Positions 18,163 to 30,952 of a DNA stretch of 48,867 nucleotides are shown here, in pieces. The notes below the pieces were generated by a model that was not told the origin of the DNA, did no database searches, and saw only the letters and a program-made list of their open reading frames with translations. How positions within the stretch are numbered: position 1 is the stretch's first letter; every line of letters starts with the position of its first letter. Source of the DNA: Acidimicrobiia bacterium (GTDB taxonomy: Bacteria; Actinomycetota; Acidimicrobiia; Spongiisociales; ZC4RG35); assembly GCA_009837815.1 (NCBI GenBank), contig VXSV01000047.1:1-48867 (forward strand), given 5' to 3'. The translations under genes were made by a program, and so were the position numbers.

Positions 18163-18855
18163 ATGCGCATCCTGATCAACCATCTGACTCGCATGAGGCC
18201 CGGCCGAATTTGTGTGGCGGGGGTCACCACGAATGGTGCTCACATCCGTCCCGTGCTCGACGGCGAACAACTCGGGCGAGATCTTTTGAGCAGTGAGGGT
18301 GGTCCCTTCTCTCTGGGACAGGTAGTGGACCTTGGTAAGACCCGTAGCCGTCAGAGTGTTCCCGAGGTTGAGGACGTTGTGTTTCGCCCGGAGGAGGTAA
18401 AGCCAGAGAAGATGCTGAGTTCAGCCGAGTTCGGAGACGTGATGAAGCAGTTCGCGAAATCTTCGCTGGTGGAGATCTTCGGCAAGGACCTTATCCCTCA
18501 TCGACGCACCGCGGCCGTTTCCGAGGGGGAGGGAAGCGTGTCGCTGGGTGTACTCCGACCAGAGGGTGCCAGGTTCTCTTCAGGAACCCCACAGGATGGT
18601 GGAGTCAGACTAACAGTTGAAGATACTGATCTGGGAGACCTGACCTTGCCGGTGACTGACCTCCGCTTGTGGAAGCCTGATCACAGGACCCCCGCTCGGC
18701 GCGCAGTCGAAGGAATCCGATCGGCCCTGGAGGGATGCCTAGTTGCAGTGGGACTCTCCAGGCCTTTCCGGCCGCCGGGGCACTCTGTCCCTAGGCACTG
18801 GTTGCAGGTAAACAACCTCTTCCCGGTTGGTGATCCTCTGTGGGCCCGGGCGTGA
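18163..18855 (+). CDS. Putative dual-OB-fold domain protein associated with DUF488
   Basis: MRILINHLTRMRPGRICVAGVTTNGAHIRPVLDGEQLGRDLLSSEGGPFSLGQVVDLGKT...; 9-nt gap from upstream DUF488; family call from memory. Confidence 0.6.
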   Translation: MRILINHLTRMRPGRICVAGVTTNGAHIRPVLDGEQLGRDLLSSEGGPFSLGQVVDLGKTRSRQSVPEVEDVVFRPEEVKPEKMLSSAEFGDVMKQFAKSSLVEIFGKDLIPHRRTAAVSEGEGSVSLGVLRPEGARFSSGTPQDGGVRLTVEDTDLGDLTLPVTDLRLWKPDHRTPARRAVEGIRSALEGCLVAVGLSRPFRPPGHSVPRHWLQVNNLFPVGDPLWARA

Positions 18856-19310
18856 GCACCTGTAGATCTGGTCGTAAGGAAAGCCAACGAGATGGCTAAA
18901 ACAACCTTCGATTAGCGCGCCGCGAAAGTGTCGGAGGTGGCAAATTTCTGAAATCCGCGCCATAGCAGGCGTGGCTTCTGATCGGTAGGATGATGAGTCT
19001 GGGGGTCGGGAATAATAAGGGTTTGCCAACCCTGCCACTCGTTCCCGGACTCCAACTCGGGGCCGCCCGAAGGGTGGACCTACCAAATGACTTTACCGAC
19101 AAGTGTCGGCCAGGTCAAGTGAATCAGAGGGATTCGTTTGACACGTTAGTAGCGATGTGGGTGGGCTTTGAGGGCAGAAGTACCGCCGTCGTTATCGCGA
19201 TCTGGTCGCGTTGCTCTCCAGATGATCGAGTTGCCTCCCCCGGTTTGGGTCGGAGTCAACGACATTAGAGGTCTGGGGAGGAGCCAGGTCGGGAGAGCCG
19301 GCGGCCGCCG

Positions 19311-20312
19311 GTGGATGTCGGGACGGGTCGGGCATTAACATGGCCGAGGGTGGCATGGCTGACGCGCTGGTGGAGAAGGCGTCGCTCTTCCCTCCTCGAA
19401 CCGAAGGCTCCTGCGGATCCGACCTATTCCGCTCTGGCGAAGACCCGGCGCGCCCTGACGGCGGCCTGGAGATCCGCAGGCGGGGACGGACGGCTTCGCC
19501 CCGCCTTCTGGTCCGGGTTGGAGGATGCGCTGGTGGCGTCCGATCTGGGAGTGAAGATCTCGGCGGAGCTGGTATCTGCGGTCCGGAACGGCCAACCCGG
19601 AGACCAGACGGTGGCCCGGGCGCTTCTTGCCGAGGAGATGGTCAGGTTGCTGGCAGATTCAGACCGGACCCTGGCATGGTCCGGCAACGGGTCTCCCCGG
19701 GTGGTGATGGTGGTGGGGGTGAACGGGGCCGGGAAGACCACCACCTCCGCAAAGCTCGCCCACTGGCTGGCGTCGCAGGGCAGGGACTGCCTGCTGGGCG
19801 CCGCAGACACCCATCGCCCGGCCGCGCAGCGCCAGTTGGCGACCTGGGCGGAGAGGATGGGGGTGGACATCGTGGGGGGCGAGGACGGCGCCGATCCGGC
19901 CGCGGTCGCCCGGGACGCGTGGACTGCGGCCAAGAGCCGGGGCCGTCAGGTGGTGATCATCGACACAGCCGGCCGGTTGCACGCCAAGACCCACCTGATG
20001 AGCCAACTGGAGAAGATCAAGCGGGTGCTAACCGAGGTTGCCGGCAAGGTCGACGAGGTGCTCCTGGTGCTTGACGCTTCCACCGGCCAGAACGGGGTGG
20101 CCCAGGCCCGGGAATTCTGTCGCCGGGTGGGGGTGACCGGAGTGGTGCTCACCAAGTTGGACGGGACCGCCCGGGGAGGGGTGGCGGTGGCCGTGGAGCG
20201 CCGACTGGGGATGCCGGTGAAGCTGGTCGGGACCGGCGAGGGACTGTCGGATCTGGCGGTGTTCGACGCCGAGACATTCGTGCGGGCGCTGCTGGAGGAC
20301 GGACCCCGATGA
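19311..20312 (+). CDS. ftsY: Signal recognition particle receptor FtsY (start uncertain)
   Basis: VVMVVGVNGAGKTTTSAKLAHWLASQG...GAADTHRPAAQRQLATWAER...VIIDTAGRLHAKTHLMSQLEKIKRV...LTKLDGTARGG. Confidence 0.94.
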   Translation: MDVGTGRALTWPRVAWLTRWWRRRRSSLLEPKAPADPTYSALAKTRRALTAAWRSAGGDGRLRPAFWSGLEDALVASDLGVKISAELVSAVRNGQPGDQTVARALLAEEMVRLLADSDRTLAWSGNGSPRVVMVVGVNGAGKTTTSAKLAHWLASQGRDCLLGAADTHRPAAQRQLATWAERMGVDIVGGEDGADPAAVARDAWTAAKSRGRQVVIIDTAGRLHAKTHLMSQLEKIKRVLTEVAGKVDEVLLVLDASTGQNGVAQAREFCRRVGVTGVVLTKLDGTARGGVAVAVERRLGMPVKLVGTGEGLSDLAVFDAETFVRALLEDGPR

Positions 20313-20737
20313 CCGGCCACGACTCCCTGGTGGACAGAGCGCGCCGGGCCGCCCGGAACTCCTACTCGCCCTACTCGGGATTCCGGGTGGGAGCGGCGCT
20401 TGTGACCGGCGACGGCTCGATCTTCTGCGGCGCCAACGTGGAGAACGCCGCCTACCCGGTCTCCAACTGCGCGGAGGCGACCGCGGTCAACACCGCCGCC
20501 GCGGCGGGCGCCAGGCGGATTGGCACTGTGGCGGTGGCCTGCATCGACGCCGACTCCATCGCCGACGCCTACCCGTGTGGGCGGTGCCGTCAGGTGATGA
20601 ACGAGTTCGGAGTGGAGACGGTGCTGGTTGCAACCGGCGCCGGTTCCTACCGGGTTCACAGCCTTTCCGAACTGCTGCCATACGGGTTTTCCGGCGACTT
20701 TCTCCGGGGTGGGGGAGAGGCTCCCGCAGGGAGTTGA
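20309..20737 (+). CDS. cdd: Cytidine deaminase
   Basis: ARNSYSPYSGFRVGAAL...NCAEATAV...PCGRCRQVMNEF zinc-site motifs. Confidence 0.93.
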   Translation: MTGHDSLVDRARRAARNSYSPYSGFRVGAALVTGDGSIFCGANVENAAYPVSNCAEATAVNTAAAAGARRIGTVAVACIDADSIADAYPCGRCRQVMNEFGVETVLVATGAGSYRVHSLSELLPYGFSGDFLRGGGEAPAGS

Positions 20738-20815
20738 CAAACCGCCGGGGGAGTAGACTCTCGCGGGCCGGAAGCGCCCGAACAGGGTGGGCCGCCTCAC
20801 CGCAAAGGACCCCAC

Positions 20816-22096
20816 ATGATTGATATGCGTCCCCTCTCCCAGGTGGATCCCGCCACCGCCGGTTTGATCCGCCGCGACGTGGAAAGGCAAAACAGCCACA
20901 TTCACCTGATCGCCTCGGAGAACTTCGCGTCGCCGGCGGTGATGGCCGCTTCGGGCTCCATTTTCACCAACAAGTACGCCGAGGGCTACCCGGGCCGCCG
21001 CTACTACGAGGGCTGTGCGGTGGTGGACGAGATGGAGACCCTGGCCATTGAGCGGGCCAAGTCGCTTTTCGGGGCGGCCAGCGCCAACGTTCAGCCCCAT
21101 TCGGGAGCCCAGGCCAACATGAGCGTTTACTTTTCGCTGCTGACCCCGGGTGACACGGTCCTGGGCATGCGGCTCGACCAGGGGGGACACCTCACGCACG
21201 GGTCGCCGGTCAACTTCTCGGGCCTGTACTACGACTTCGCGGCGTACGGGGTTGATCCGGGCACCGAACGTGTGGACATGGACCAGGTAAGAGCGCTGGC
21301 CTTGGAGCACCGTCCCAAGATCCTGCTGGCCGGTTACTCGGCCTACTCCAGGCGTCTCGATTACCAGGGATTCCGGGAGATCGCCGACGAGGCGGGTGCC
21401 GTCTTCATGGTGGACGCCGCTCACTTCATCGGGCTGGTGGCCGGCAAGGCCTACCCCAACCCGGTTCCTTTCGCAGACATCGTCACCGGCACCACCCACA
21501 AGGCCCTGCGAGGGCCCCGCGGTGGCTTGGCGCTGGCCCGGGAGGAATACGCCGCCGCCATCAACAAGGCGGTGTTCCCCAACGCTCAAGGAGGGCCGCT
21601 CATCAACCAGGTGGCGGCCAAGGCGGTCTGCTTCCTGGAGGCGTCGACAGCCGATTTTCGCGCCTACGCGGCTCAGGTGGTCGCCAATGCCGCGGCCATG
21701 GCGGCGGCGGTGCAGGAGGCCGGGGCCCGAGTGGTGTCGGGAGGCACCGACAACCATCTGTTCCTGATCGATCTGCGCTCGGTCTCCGAAGACCTCACCG
21801 GAAGGGCTGCGGCCCGGCTGCTGGACGAGCTGGGGATCACCCTCAATTTCAACACCATCCCCTTCGATCCTCGGCCTCCCTACCGGGCGTCGGGAATCCG
21901 AATCGGGACGCCCGCCATGACCTCCCAGGGCATGACCGAACCCGAAGCCAGGCAGGTGGGATCCCTGATCGTGGAGGCGCTCCGAGGGGGTGGCGACGAA
22001 TCCGTCCGGGCCGACGTCGCCGGCAGGGTGGCGGAGTTGGCCGCCTCCTTCACCCCCTACCCGGCCGGTTTTCGAGGATACGGCGGGACGGGATAA
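20816..22096 (+). CDS. glyA: Serine hydroxymethyltransferase
   Basis: HIHLIASENFASPAVMAASGS...NKYAEGYPGRRYYEGC...VTGTTHKALRGPRGG. Confidence 0.96.
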   Translation: MIDMRPLSQVDPATAGLIRRDVERQNSHIHLIASENFASPAVMAASGSIFTNKYAEGYPGRRYYEGCAVVDEMETLAIERAKSLFGAASANVQPHSGAQANMSVYFSLLTPGDTVLGMRLDQGGHLTHGSPVNFSGLYYDFAAYGVDPGTERVDMDQVRALALEHRPKILLAGYSAYSRRLDYQGFREIADEAGAVFMVDAAHFIGLVAGKAYPNPVPFADIVTGTTHKALRGPRGGLALAREEYAAAINKAVFPNAQGGPLINQVAAKAVCFLEASTADFRAYAAQVVANAAAMAAAVQEAGARVVSGGTDNHLFLIDLRSVSEDLTGRAAARLLDELGITLNFNTIPFDPRPPYRASGIRIGTPAMTSQGMTEPEARQVGSLIVEALRGGGDESVRADVAGRVAELAASFTPYPAGFRGYGGTG

Positions 22097-22131
22097 CCTT
22101 TGAGTAGTTCATCAATGCCGGAGGAGCGGGT

Positions 22132-22499
22132 TTGGACATAGAAGCCTTGATAGGCCGCCGCTTGGCGCGGCGGGCTGTTTGGTTGGCGCCCCTGACAGGA
22201 TTGGTCTCATGGGCGCTGTGGACTCCCGCGGCCGGCTTCTGGGCGGCGATGGGTTCCCTGGCCGCCGCCGGCTCCTTTGCGGTGACCGGGTGGGCTCTGT
22301 CGAGGGCGGCCCGCCGTTCCTACCTCACCCTGGGGGCGGTCGCCTTCGGAGGGTTCGTGGCGCGCCTGGCGGTCATCACCTTCCTGGTCTGGGTGGCGGT
22401 GAGCGTCTGGGACGCCCACCTGTACGGGATGTTCCTGGGGGTGGGCGCCGCATGGCTGGCTGCTCTCACTTTCGAGGCCCGCAGACAGGTGGCCACCGG

Positions 22500-22503
<4 letters not shown>
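22132..22503 (+). CDS. Small multi-TM protein in AtpI position (ATP synthase-associated)
   Basis: TTG start preceded by GAGGAG; several hydrophobic segments; directly precedes atpB with 4-bp overlap. Confidence 0.65.
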
Positions 22504-23530
<1,027 letters not shown>

Positions 23531-23532
23531 GA

Positions 23533-24081
23533 ATGTCGGCGGACGTCCTGATTCTGGCTGCCGAGGAGGAGAAGTCGGGCCTGTTCCTGATTCTCCCCGA
23601 CGTATCCGAACTGATATGGGGTGCGGTGAGCTTCGTCGTCATCGTCTTCCTGGTGTGGAAGTTCGCCATGCCGGCTTTGGACCGCGCCCTGGGTGACCGC
23701 CAGAAGGCGGTGGTCTCCCAACTGGAGGAAGCCGAGGAGGCCAAAGGAGCGGCGGAGCGTCTGCGCGATGACTACCAGCGTCGACTCGACGAGGGCGCCC
23801 AGAGGGCGGACCAGATGATGGAAGCCGCCCGGTCGGACGCCGAGAGTCTCCGCCAGGAGATCATCGACCGCGCCGCGGCCGAAGCGGTCCAGATAACCGA
23901 ACGGGCACGCGCCGAGGCGGAGTCGGAGCGCGCCCGAGTCCTGGAAGAGGCCCGTCAAGAGATCACCTCCCTTTCCCTGGATATCGCCGAGAAGGTGGTG
24001 GGATCCCAGATCGACGCCTCCGGGCACCAGCGACTGGTGGAACGCTACATCCGAGAACTGGAGAGAGAAACGGCCGAATGA
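23533..24081 (+). CDS. atpF: F1Fo ATP synthase subunit b
   Basis: MSADVLILAAEEEKSGLFLILPDVSELIWGAVSFVVIVFLVWKFAMPALDRALGDRQ...; possible TTG start at 23527. Confidence 0.93.
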   Translation: MSADVLILAAEEEKSGLFLILPDVSELIWGAVSFVVIVFLVWKFAMPALDRALGDRQKAVVSQLEEAEEAKGAAERLRDDYQRRLDEGAQRADQMMEAARSDAESLRQEIIDRAAAEAVQITERARAEAESERARVLEEARQEITSLSLDIAEKVVGSQIDASGHQRLVERYIRELERETAE

Positions 24082-24611
24082 GCGACGTCACGGAGGGCTA
24101 CGCGGACGCCCTGTTCGGGTTGGCTGTCGCCGAGGGACAGCTTGAGCGGGTGGAGAGCGATCTTTTTGCTCTGGCCCGGGCGGTGGAAGGATCCCCGGAG
24201 TTGACCGACGCCCTTTCCGATCCCCGGGTTCCCCGAGAGCGCCTGGATACGCTGGTCTCCGAACTCCTCTCCGACCGGGCTTCGCTGGTGACCGGGGAGG
24301 CGGTGGGCCTTCTGGTCCGCATGGGGAGGCTCACAGACCTGGTGGAGATCGCCGACCGCCTGGCGGAGAAGGCAGCCCTGTCCCGGGGCCGACAGATCGC
24401 CGAAGTGCGCTCGGCTGTTCCCTTGGGCCCCGAGACCGTCGGACGCCTGGAGGAAGTGCTCTCGGGTGTGGTGGGCCATCCGGTCGAGGCGCGGGTGGTG
24501 ATCGACCCCGACGTGCTGGGGGGTCTCATGGCCCGGGTGGGAGACCTGGTGGTGGACGGGACGGTCCGGTCCCGCATGAACCAGGTACGCGCATTGCTGG
24601 CTGAAGTTTGA
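24078..24611 (+). CDS. atpH: F1Fo ATP synthase subunit delta
   Basis: MSDVTEGYADALFGLAVAEGQLERVESDLFALARAVEGSPEL...VIDPDVLGGLMARVGDLVVDGTVRSRMNQVRALL. Confidence 0.93.
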   Translation: MSDVTEGYADALFGLAVAEGQLERVESDLFALARAVEGSPELTDALSDPRVPRERLDTLVSELLSDRASLVTGEAVGLLVRMGRLTDLVEIADRLAEKAALSRGRQIAEVRSAVPLGPETVGRLEEVLSGVVGHPVEARVVIDPDVLGGLMARVGDLVVDGTVRSRMNQVRALLAEV

Positions 24612-24629
24612 ATACCTAAGGAGTAGTCA

Positions 24630-26147
24630 ATGGCAGAGATGACCATCACCGCCCACGACATAACCGAGGCGCTCAGAAAGAGCCTGGACGACTGGAACCC
24701 TTCCATATCCCGCGAGACGGTGGGCCATGTGTCTTCCATAGCCGACGGTGTGGCCAAGGTGAAGGGCCTTCCCCTGGCCATGTCCTCGGAACTGCTGGAA
24801 TTCGAGGGAGGGTTGCTGGGGGTGGTGCTGGACCTGGAGGAGGACTCGATCGGCGTGGTGATGATGGGAGACTCCAACCACGTGGAGGAGGGCGACCCGG
24901 TGCGCCAGACCAGCCGGGTGCTGGAGATCGGGGTGGGAGATGACCTGCTGGGGCGGGTGATCGATCCGCTGGGCAATCCCATCGATGGCAAGGGGCCGAT
25001 CACCACCACCGCCCGCCGCCGCCTGGAGGTACAGGCGCCCACGGTGGTGCAGCGCCGACCCGTCCACGAGCCGCTCCAGACCGGGACCAAGGCGATCGAC
25101 GCCATGACCCCGGTGGGACGCGGGCAGCGGGAATTGATCATCGGCGACCGTCAGACCGGAAAGACGGCTCTGGTGGTGGACACCATCATCAACCAGAAGG
25201 CCGAAGGGGTCAAGTGCGTCTATGTGGCGATAGGGCAGAAGGCGTCCACGGTGGCCGAGGTGGTGGCCTCCCTCACCGAACACGGCGCCATGGACTACAC
25301 GGTGGTGGTGAACGCCTCGGCCGCCGCGCCTCCGGCTCTCCAGATGTACGCGCCCTATGCGGGGTCGGCCATCGGCCAGCACTGGATGTACAACGGCGAG
25401 CACTCCCTGGTGATCTTCGACGACCTCTCCAAGCAGGCGGTGGCGTACCGGGAGATCGCCCTCCTGCTGCGCCGTCCTCCAGGCCGGGAAGCCTATCCGG
25501 GGGACGTGTTCTATCTGCACAGCCGACTCCTGGAGCGCTGCGCCAAGCTGTCCGACGAGTTGGGCGGCGGATCGATGACCGGACTCCCCATCGTGGAGAC
25601 CAAGGCGGGGGACGTCTCGGCCTTCATCCCCACCAACGTGATCTCCATCACCGACGGCCAGATCTACCTGGAGACCGATCTCTTCTTTTCGGGGGTCCGT
25701 CCGGCCATCAACGCCGGCATCTCCGTCTCCCGGGTGGGTGGCGCCGCCCAGGTGGGCGCCATGAAGAAGGTGGCGGGTCCCATCCGCATCAACCTGGCCC
25801 AGTATCGGGAGTTGGAGGCCTTCGCCCAGTTCGGGTCGGAACTCGACTCCACTTCGCAGGCCCAGCTGGAGCGAGGCGCCCGGGTGGTCGAGGTGCTCAA
25901 GCAGCCCCAGTTCCGTCCCTTCCAGGTGGAGGAGCAGGTGGTCACCCTGTACGCGGTGACCAACGGGTTCATGGACGAGACGCCGGTGTCGGAGATCTCC
26001 CGTTTCGAGGAGGAACTGACCGAGCACATGCGGCGCCGCCACGGACACTTCCTGCGTTCCATTGTCGAAACCGGTTCGCTTCCTGACGTGGAGACTCTCA
26101 ACTCGGTCCTGAAGGAATTCGCGGAGAGATTCCGCTCAGGAGACTGA
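24630..26147 (+). CDS. atpA: F1Fo ATP synthase subunit alpha
   Basis: [48 protein letters not shown]. Confidence 0.96.
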   Translation: MAEMTITAHDITEALRKSLDDWNPSISRETVGHVSSIADGVAKVKGLPLAMSSELLEFEGGLLGVVLDLEEDSIGVVMMGDSNHVEEGDPVRQTSRVLEIGVGDDLLGRVIDPLGNPIDGKGPITTTARRRLEVQAPTVVQRRPVHEPLQTGTKAIDAMTPVGRGQRELIIGDRQTGKTALVVDTIINQKAEGVKCVYVAIGQKASTVAEVVASLTEHGAMDYTVVVNASAAAPPALQMYAPYAGSAIGQHWMYNGEHSLVIFDDLSKQAVAYREIALLLRRPPGREAYPGDVFYLHSRLLERCAKLSDELGGGSMTGLPIVETKAGDVSAFIPTNVISITDGQIYLETDLFFSGVRPAINAGISVSRVGGAAQVGAMKKVAGPIRINLAQYRELEAFAQFGSELDSTSQAQLERGARVVEVLKQPQFRPFQVEEQVVTLYAVTNGFMDETPVSEISRFEEELTEHMRRRHGHFLRSIVETGSLPDVETLNSVLKEFAERFRSGD

Positions 26148-28478
<2,331 letters not shown>

Positions 28479-28480
28479 CC

Positions 28481-28816
28481 GTGGCCAGTCCCTTCAATGT
28501 CGACGTGGTCTCGCCGGAAGGGACCCTCTGGTCGGGCGACGCCGAGTTCCTGGTGGCCCGCACCACCGAGGGCGAGATCGGGATCCTGGCCGGGCACGAG
28601 CCACTGATGGCCGCCCTGTCGGCAGGTCCGGTGCTCATCGACCATGACGGCGACCAGAGGACCACCATCGCCGTTCACGGAGGTTTCATGCAGGTGGTGG
28701 AAAACCGCGTGACCCTGTTGACCGACCGCGCCCGGATCACCGCCGGCGACCGCGCCGAGGCCGCAGCAGAGGCGCTGAAACTCAGCGAAGGCGACCCCCT
28801 CGACTTCGAGGAGTAG
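28481..28816 (+). CDS. atpC: F1Fo ATP synthase subunit epsilon
   Basis: GTG start; ASPFNVDVVSPEGTLWSGDAEFLVARTTEGEIGILAGHEPLMAAL. Confidence 0.93.
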   Translation: MASPFNVDVVSPEGTLWSGDAEFLVARTTEGEIGILAGHEPLMAALSAGPVLIDHDGDQRTTIAVHGGFMQVVENRVTLLTDRARITAGDRAEAAAEALKLSEGDPLDFEE

Positions 28817-28906
28817 GGTCGACCCGGGTCGCCGGGCGGGCCCGCCTGCCTGGGAGTGAAGGCGGAGCCAAAACCCCCTAATCGCTCTCAGGTTCACGGC
28901 GACTGG

Positions 28907-29881
28907 TCAGGGAACCAGGCAGACCCTTCCCAGCACCTGGCGTTCGGCCAGATAGGCCATGGCGGCGGGGGCCTGGTCGAAGGAGAAGACCCGGTCTACG
29001 TGGGGGCGGATCAGGCCCTGTTCGCACCATTCCTTCAGTTGGACGAGATTGGCGCGGTTTTCCCGGGGATAACGCACCACGAAGTCTCCCCAGAACACTC
29101 CCACCGCCGAGGCCGACTTGAGGAGGGCCAGGTTGAGCGGCAGGCTGGGGATCTTCCCGGCCGCGAATCCCACCACCAACAGGCGCCCGTTCCAGCGCAG
29201 GGAGCGAAAGCAGGTCTCGGTGACCGAACCGCCCACCGGGTCGTAGACCACATCGGCTCCTTTGCCGTCGGTGAAGTCGCGGATCGCCGCCCGGAGGTCT
29301 TCGCGGTCGTAGCGGATGGCGACATCCGCCCCGCGCTCGAGGACGAACTCGGCTTTCCTCTCCGAGGACACGGCCGCCGCCACCCGGCATCCCAGCAGCT
29401 TGGCGATCTCGACCGCCGCGACGCCCACTCCTCCCGCTGCGCCCAGCACCACCACCGTATCTCCTTCCGACACGCCGGCGCGGTCCACCAGAGCGTGATA
29501 GGAGGTTCCGTAGGCGGTCATGAAGGTCGCCGCCTCGATGTCGGTCAAATTGTCGGGGGCCGGTGCGGTGACTATCGCGTCGGCCGCCACCTTCTCTGCA
29601 AAGCACCCTATCCCGGAGAACAGCACCACGCGGTCGCCCACGCTGACCGACTCGACGCCGGGGCCCACCTCGGTCACGGTTCCCGCTCCCTCGAAACCGG
29701 GTATGAAGGGAAGGTCGGGCTTGATCTGATATTGCCCGGACACCATCAGAATGTCGGCGAAGTTCAGCCCTGATCCGCCGAGGGCGATCTGGACCTGCCC
29801 GGGGCCGGGCGTCGGTTCGGGGACCTGGCGGGCCGCCAGGCCGGCCGGACCGTCCCAGGCGGTGCAAACTACGGCTCTCAC
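28907..29881 (-). CDS. NADPH:quinone oxidoreductase-like zinc-independent MDR family protein
   Basis: MRAVVCTAWDGPAGLAARQVPEPTPGPGQVQIALGGSGLNFADILMVSGQYQIKPDLPFIPGFEGAGTV...VLGAAGGVGVAAVEIAKLLG. Confidence 0.9.
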   Translation of the reverse strand: MRAVVCTAWDGPAGLAARQVPEPTPGPGQVQIALGGSGLNFADILMVSGQYQIKPDLPFIPGFEGAGTVTEVGPGVESVSVGDRVVLFSGIGCFAEKVAADAIVTAPAPDNLTDIEAATFMTAYGTSYHALVDRAGVSEGDTVVVLGAAGGVGVAAVEIAKLLGCRVAAAVSSERKAEFVLERGADVAIRYDREDLRAAIRDFTDGKGADVVYDPVGGSVTETCFRSLRWNGRLLVVGFAAGKIPSLPLNLALLKSASAVGVFWGDFVVRYPRENRANLVQLKEWCEQGLIRPHVDRVFSFDQAPAAMAYLAERQVLGRVCLVP

Positions 29882-29981
29882 GGGCTTTTAGGTTAGTTGA
29901 GGAAGATCCGGTCGGGAGCGGTTGTGCGGTAACGCGCCGGGGCGCTGAGCGTCTTGGAACATAGAGCGGGTTGGAAGGAAC

Positions 29982-30848
29982 ATGGACAGACCGGACCTCT
30001 CCGGAGTAGTTCTCAGAGCTATAGCCAAATCTTATCGGGACGAGATGGGTCCCGCCCGTGCCGAGCAATTGGCTTCCCGGGCGATAGCCCGGGCGGGGGA
30101 ACGATCCCGAAGGCGTCAGCGCATAGGGGTGCTGGCGTCGAGCGTGGCCCTGGCGGCGTCCCTGACAGTGGTGGGAGTGGCGGTGCTGACCGGCGGTTCG
30201 GATTCGGCGACTCCGCTGGATTCTGAGTCCGACGTGGTGGCGTCGGGTCCGGCAGACGCCGACGGGATGAACGTTCCGACCCTCACCAGGGAAGGGCTGA
30301 TGGAGGCCCTCGACCTGATCGACCAGCAGCGGGAACTGGAGGCAGCCGAGATGGTGGTCACGGCGCTCTCCTACATCGCCGAGTCGATGGCCGGCGCCGA
30401 CGTGGCTGCGTCCGGAGCTGTCACCGAGGCCTTTGCGCCGCCCGCGTCACCTCCTGAAGGAGCGCAGACCCCGGCCCCTTCCGGCTCGGTTTCGGGCGCT
30501 CCCTCACCTGATGAGGACATCTACGCCTACGGTCCTCAGCCATCCGGGCAGGGGGAGCCTTCGGACGGCCCCATATACGAGACGCCTGAGTCCCACCCCG
30601 CAGAACAGGTGGCAGAGACCGGCACTCTCTTGAACGTGACCGCCGATCCGGCGGCTATTGAAGAGTTGGGCCAGATGCTAAGGCTCGAGGTGGAGGAGTT
30701 GCTGGGTGTGCTGGACGTCTCCGATTCCGATGCGATCAACGAAGCGGTTGAGGAAGTGGAGAAGGCCGTGGCGCCGATCCTCGAATATCATTCTCAGGAC
30801 GAACCGACGATTCTTGTCCCTACCAGCGGTGATGACGAGGAAGAATGA
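29982..30848 (+). CDS. Predicted single-pass membrane protein with acidic/proline-rich extracytoplasmic part; possible anti-sigma-like partner
   Basis: N-terminal ~48-aa basic cytoplasmic part, one hydrophobic helix (IGVLASSVALAASLTVVGVAVLTGG), acidic low-complexity tail; lies upstream of an ECF sigma gene. Confidence 0.55.
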   Translation: MDRPDLSGVVLRAIAKSYRDEMGPARAEQLASRAIARAGERSRRRQRIGVLASSVALAASLTVVGVAVLTGGSDSATPLDSESDVVASGPADADGMNVPTLTREGLMEALDLIDQQRELEAAEMVVTALSYIAESMAGADVAASGAVTEAFAPPASPPEGAQTPAPSGSVSGAPSPDEDIYAYGPQPSGQGEPSDGPIYETPESHPAEQVAETGTLLNVTADPAAIEELGQMLRLEVEELLGVLDVSDSDAINEAVEEVEKAVAPILEYHSQDEPTILVPTSGDDEEE

Positions 30849-30952
30849 CCCGCATCCCGGCTGACAGGCGGGAACGGCTTCGGTATCTGAACTGCCGTAC
30901 GCCCTTTCAAATTACCCGATCCTGAAGACTCAAAGCTATACCGTGGGCTGAA

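Noticed and set aside
18856-19310. CRISPR array or tRNA insertion site next to the DUF488 cassette
   Set aside because: No spaced direct repeats and no tRNA cloverleaf sequence could be seen
20734-20766. TTGACA...TAGACT as a glyA promoter
   Set aside because: Hexamer-like sequences present but spacing is about 14 nt, too short for a standard sigma-70 promoter
20738-20815. THF or ZTP riboswitch
   Set aside because: Recalled consensus blocks could not be aligned in the right order; kept only as a low-interest structured leader
19946-21757. 603-aa minus-strand ORF
   Set aside because: Antisense to ftsY, cdd and glyA, which all have clear family motifs; GC-skewed shadow ORF
28835-28846. GGCGGGCCCGCC palindrome after atpC as terminator
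   Set aside because: Palindrome is real but has no loop or U-run and is easily produced by chance in GC-rich DNA; not called
30870-30900. GGAAC/CGT-like ECF promoter upstream of the sigma-ArsC fusion gene
   Set aside because: Spacing between GGAAC and the nearest CGT-like element is about 20 nt, longer than the usual 16-17; not supportable
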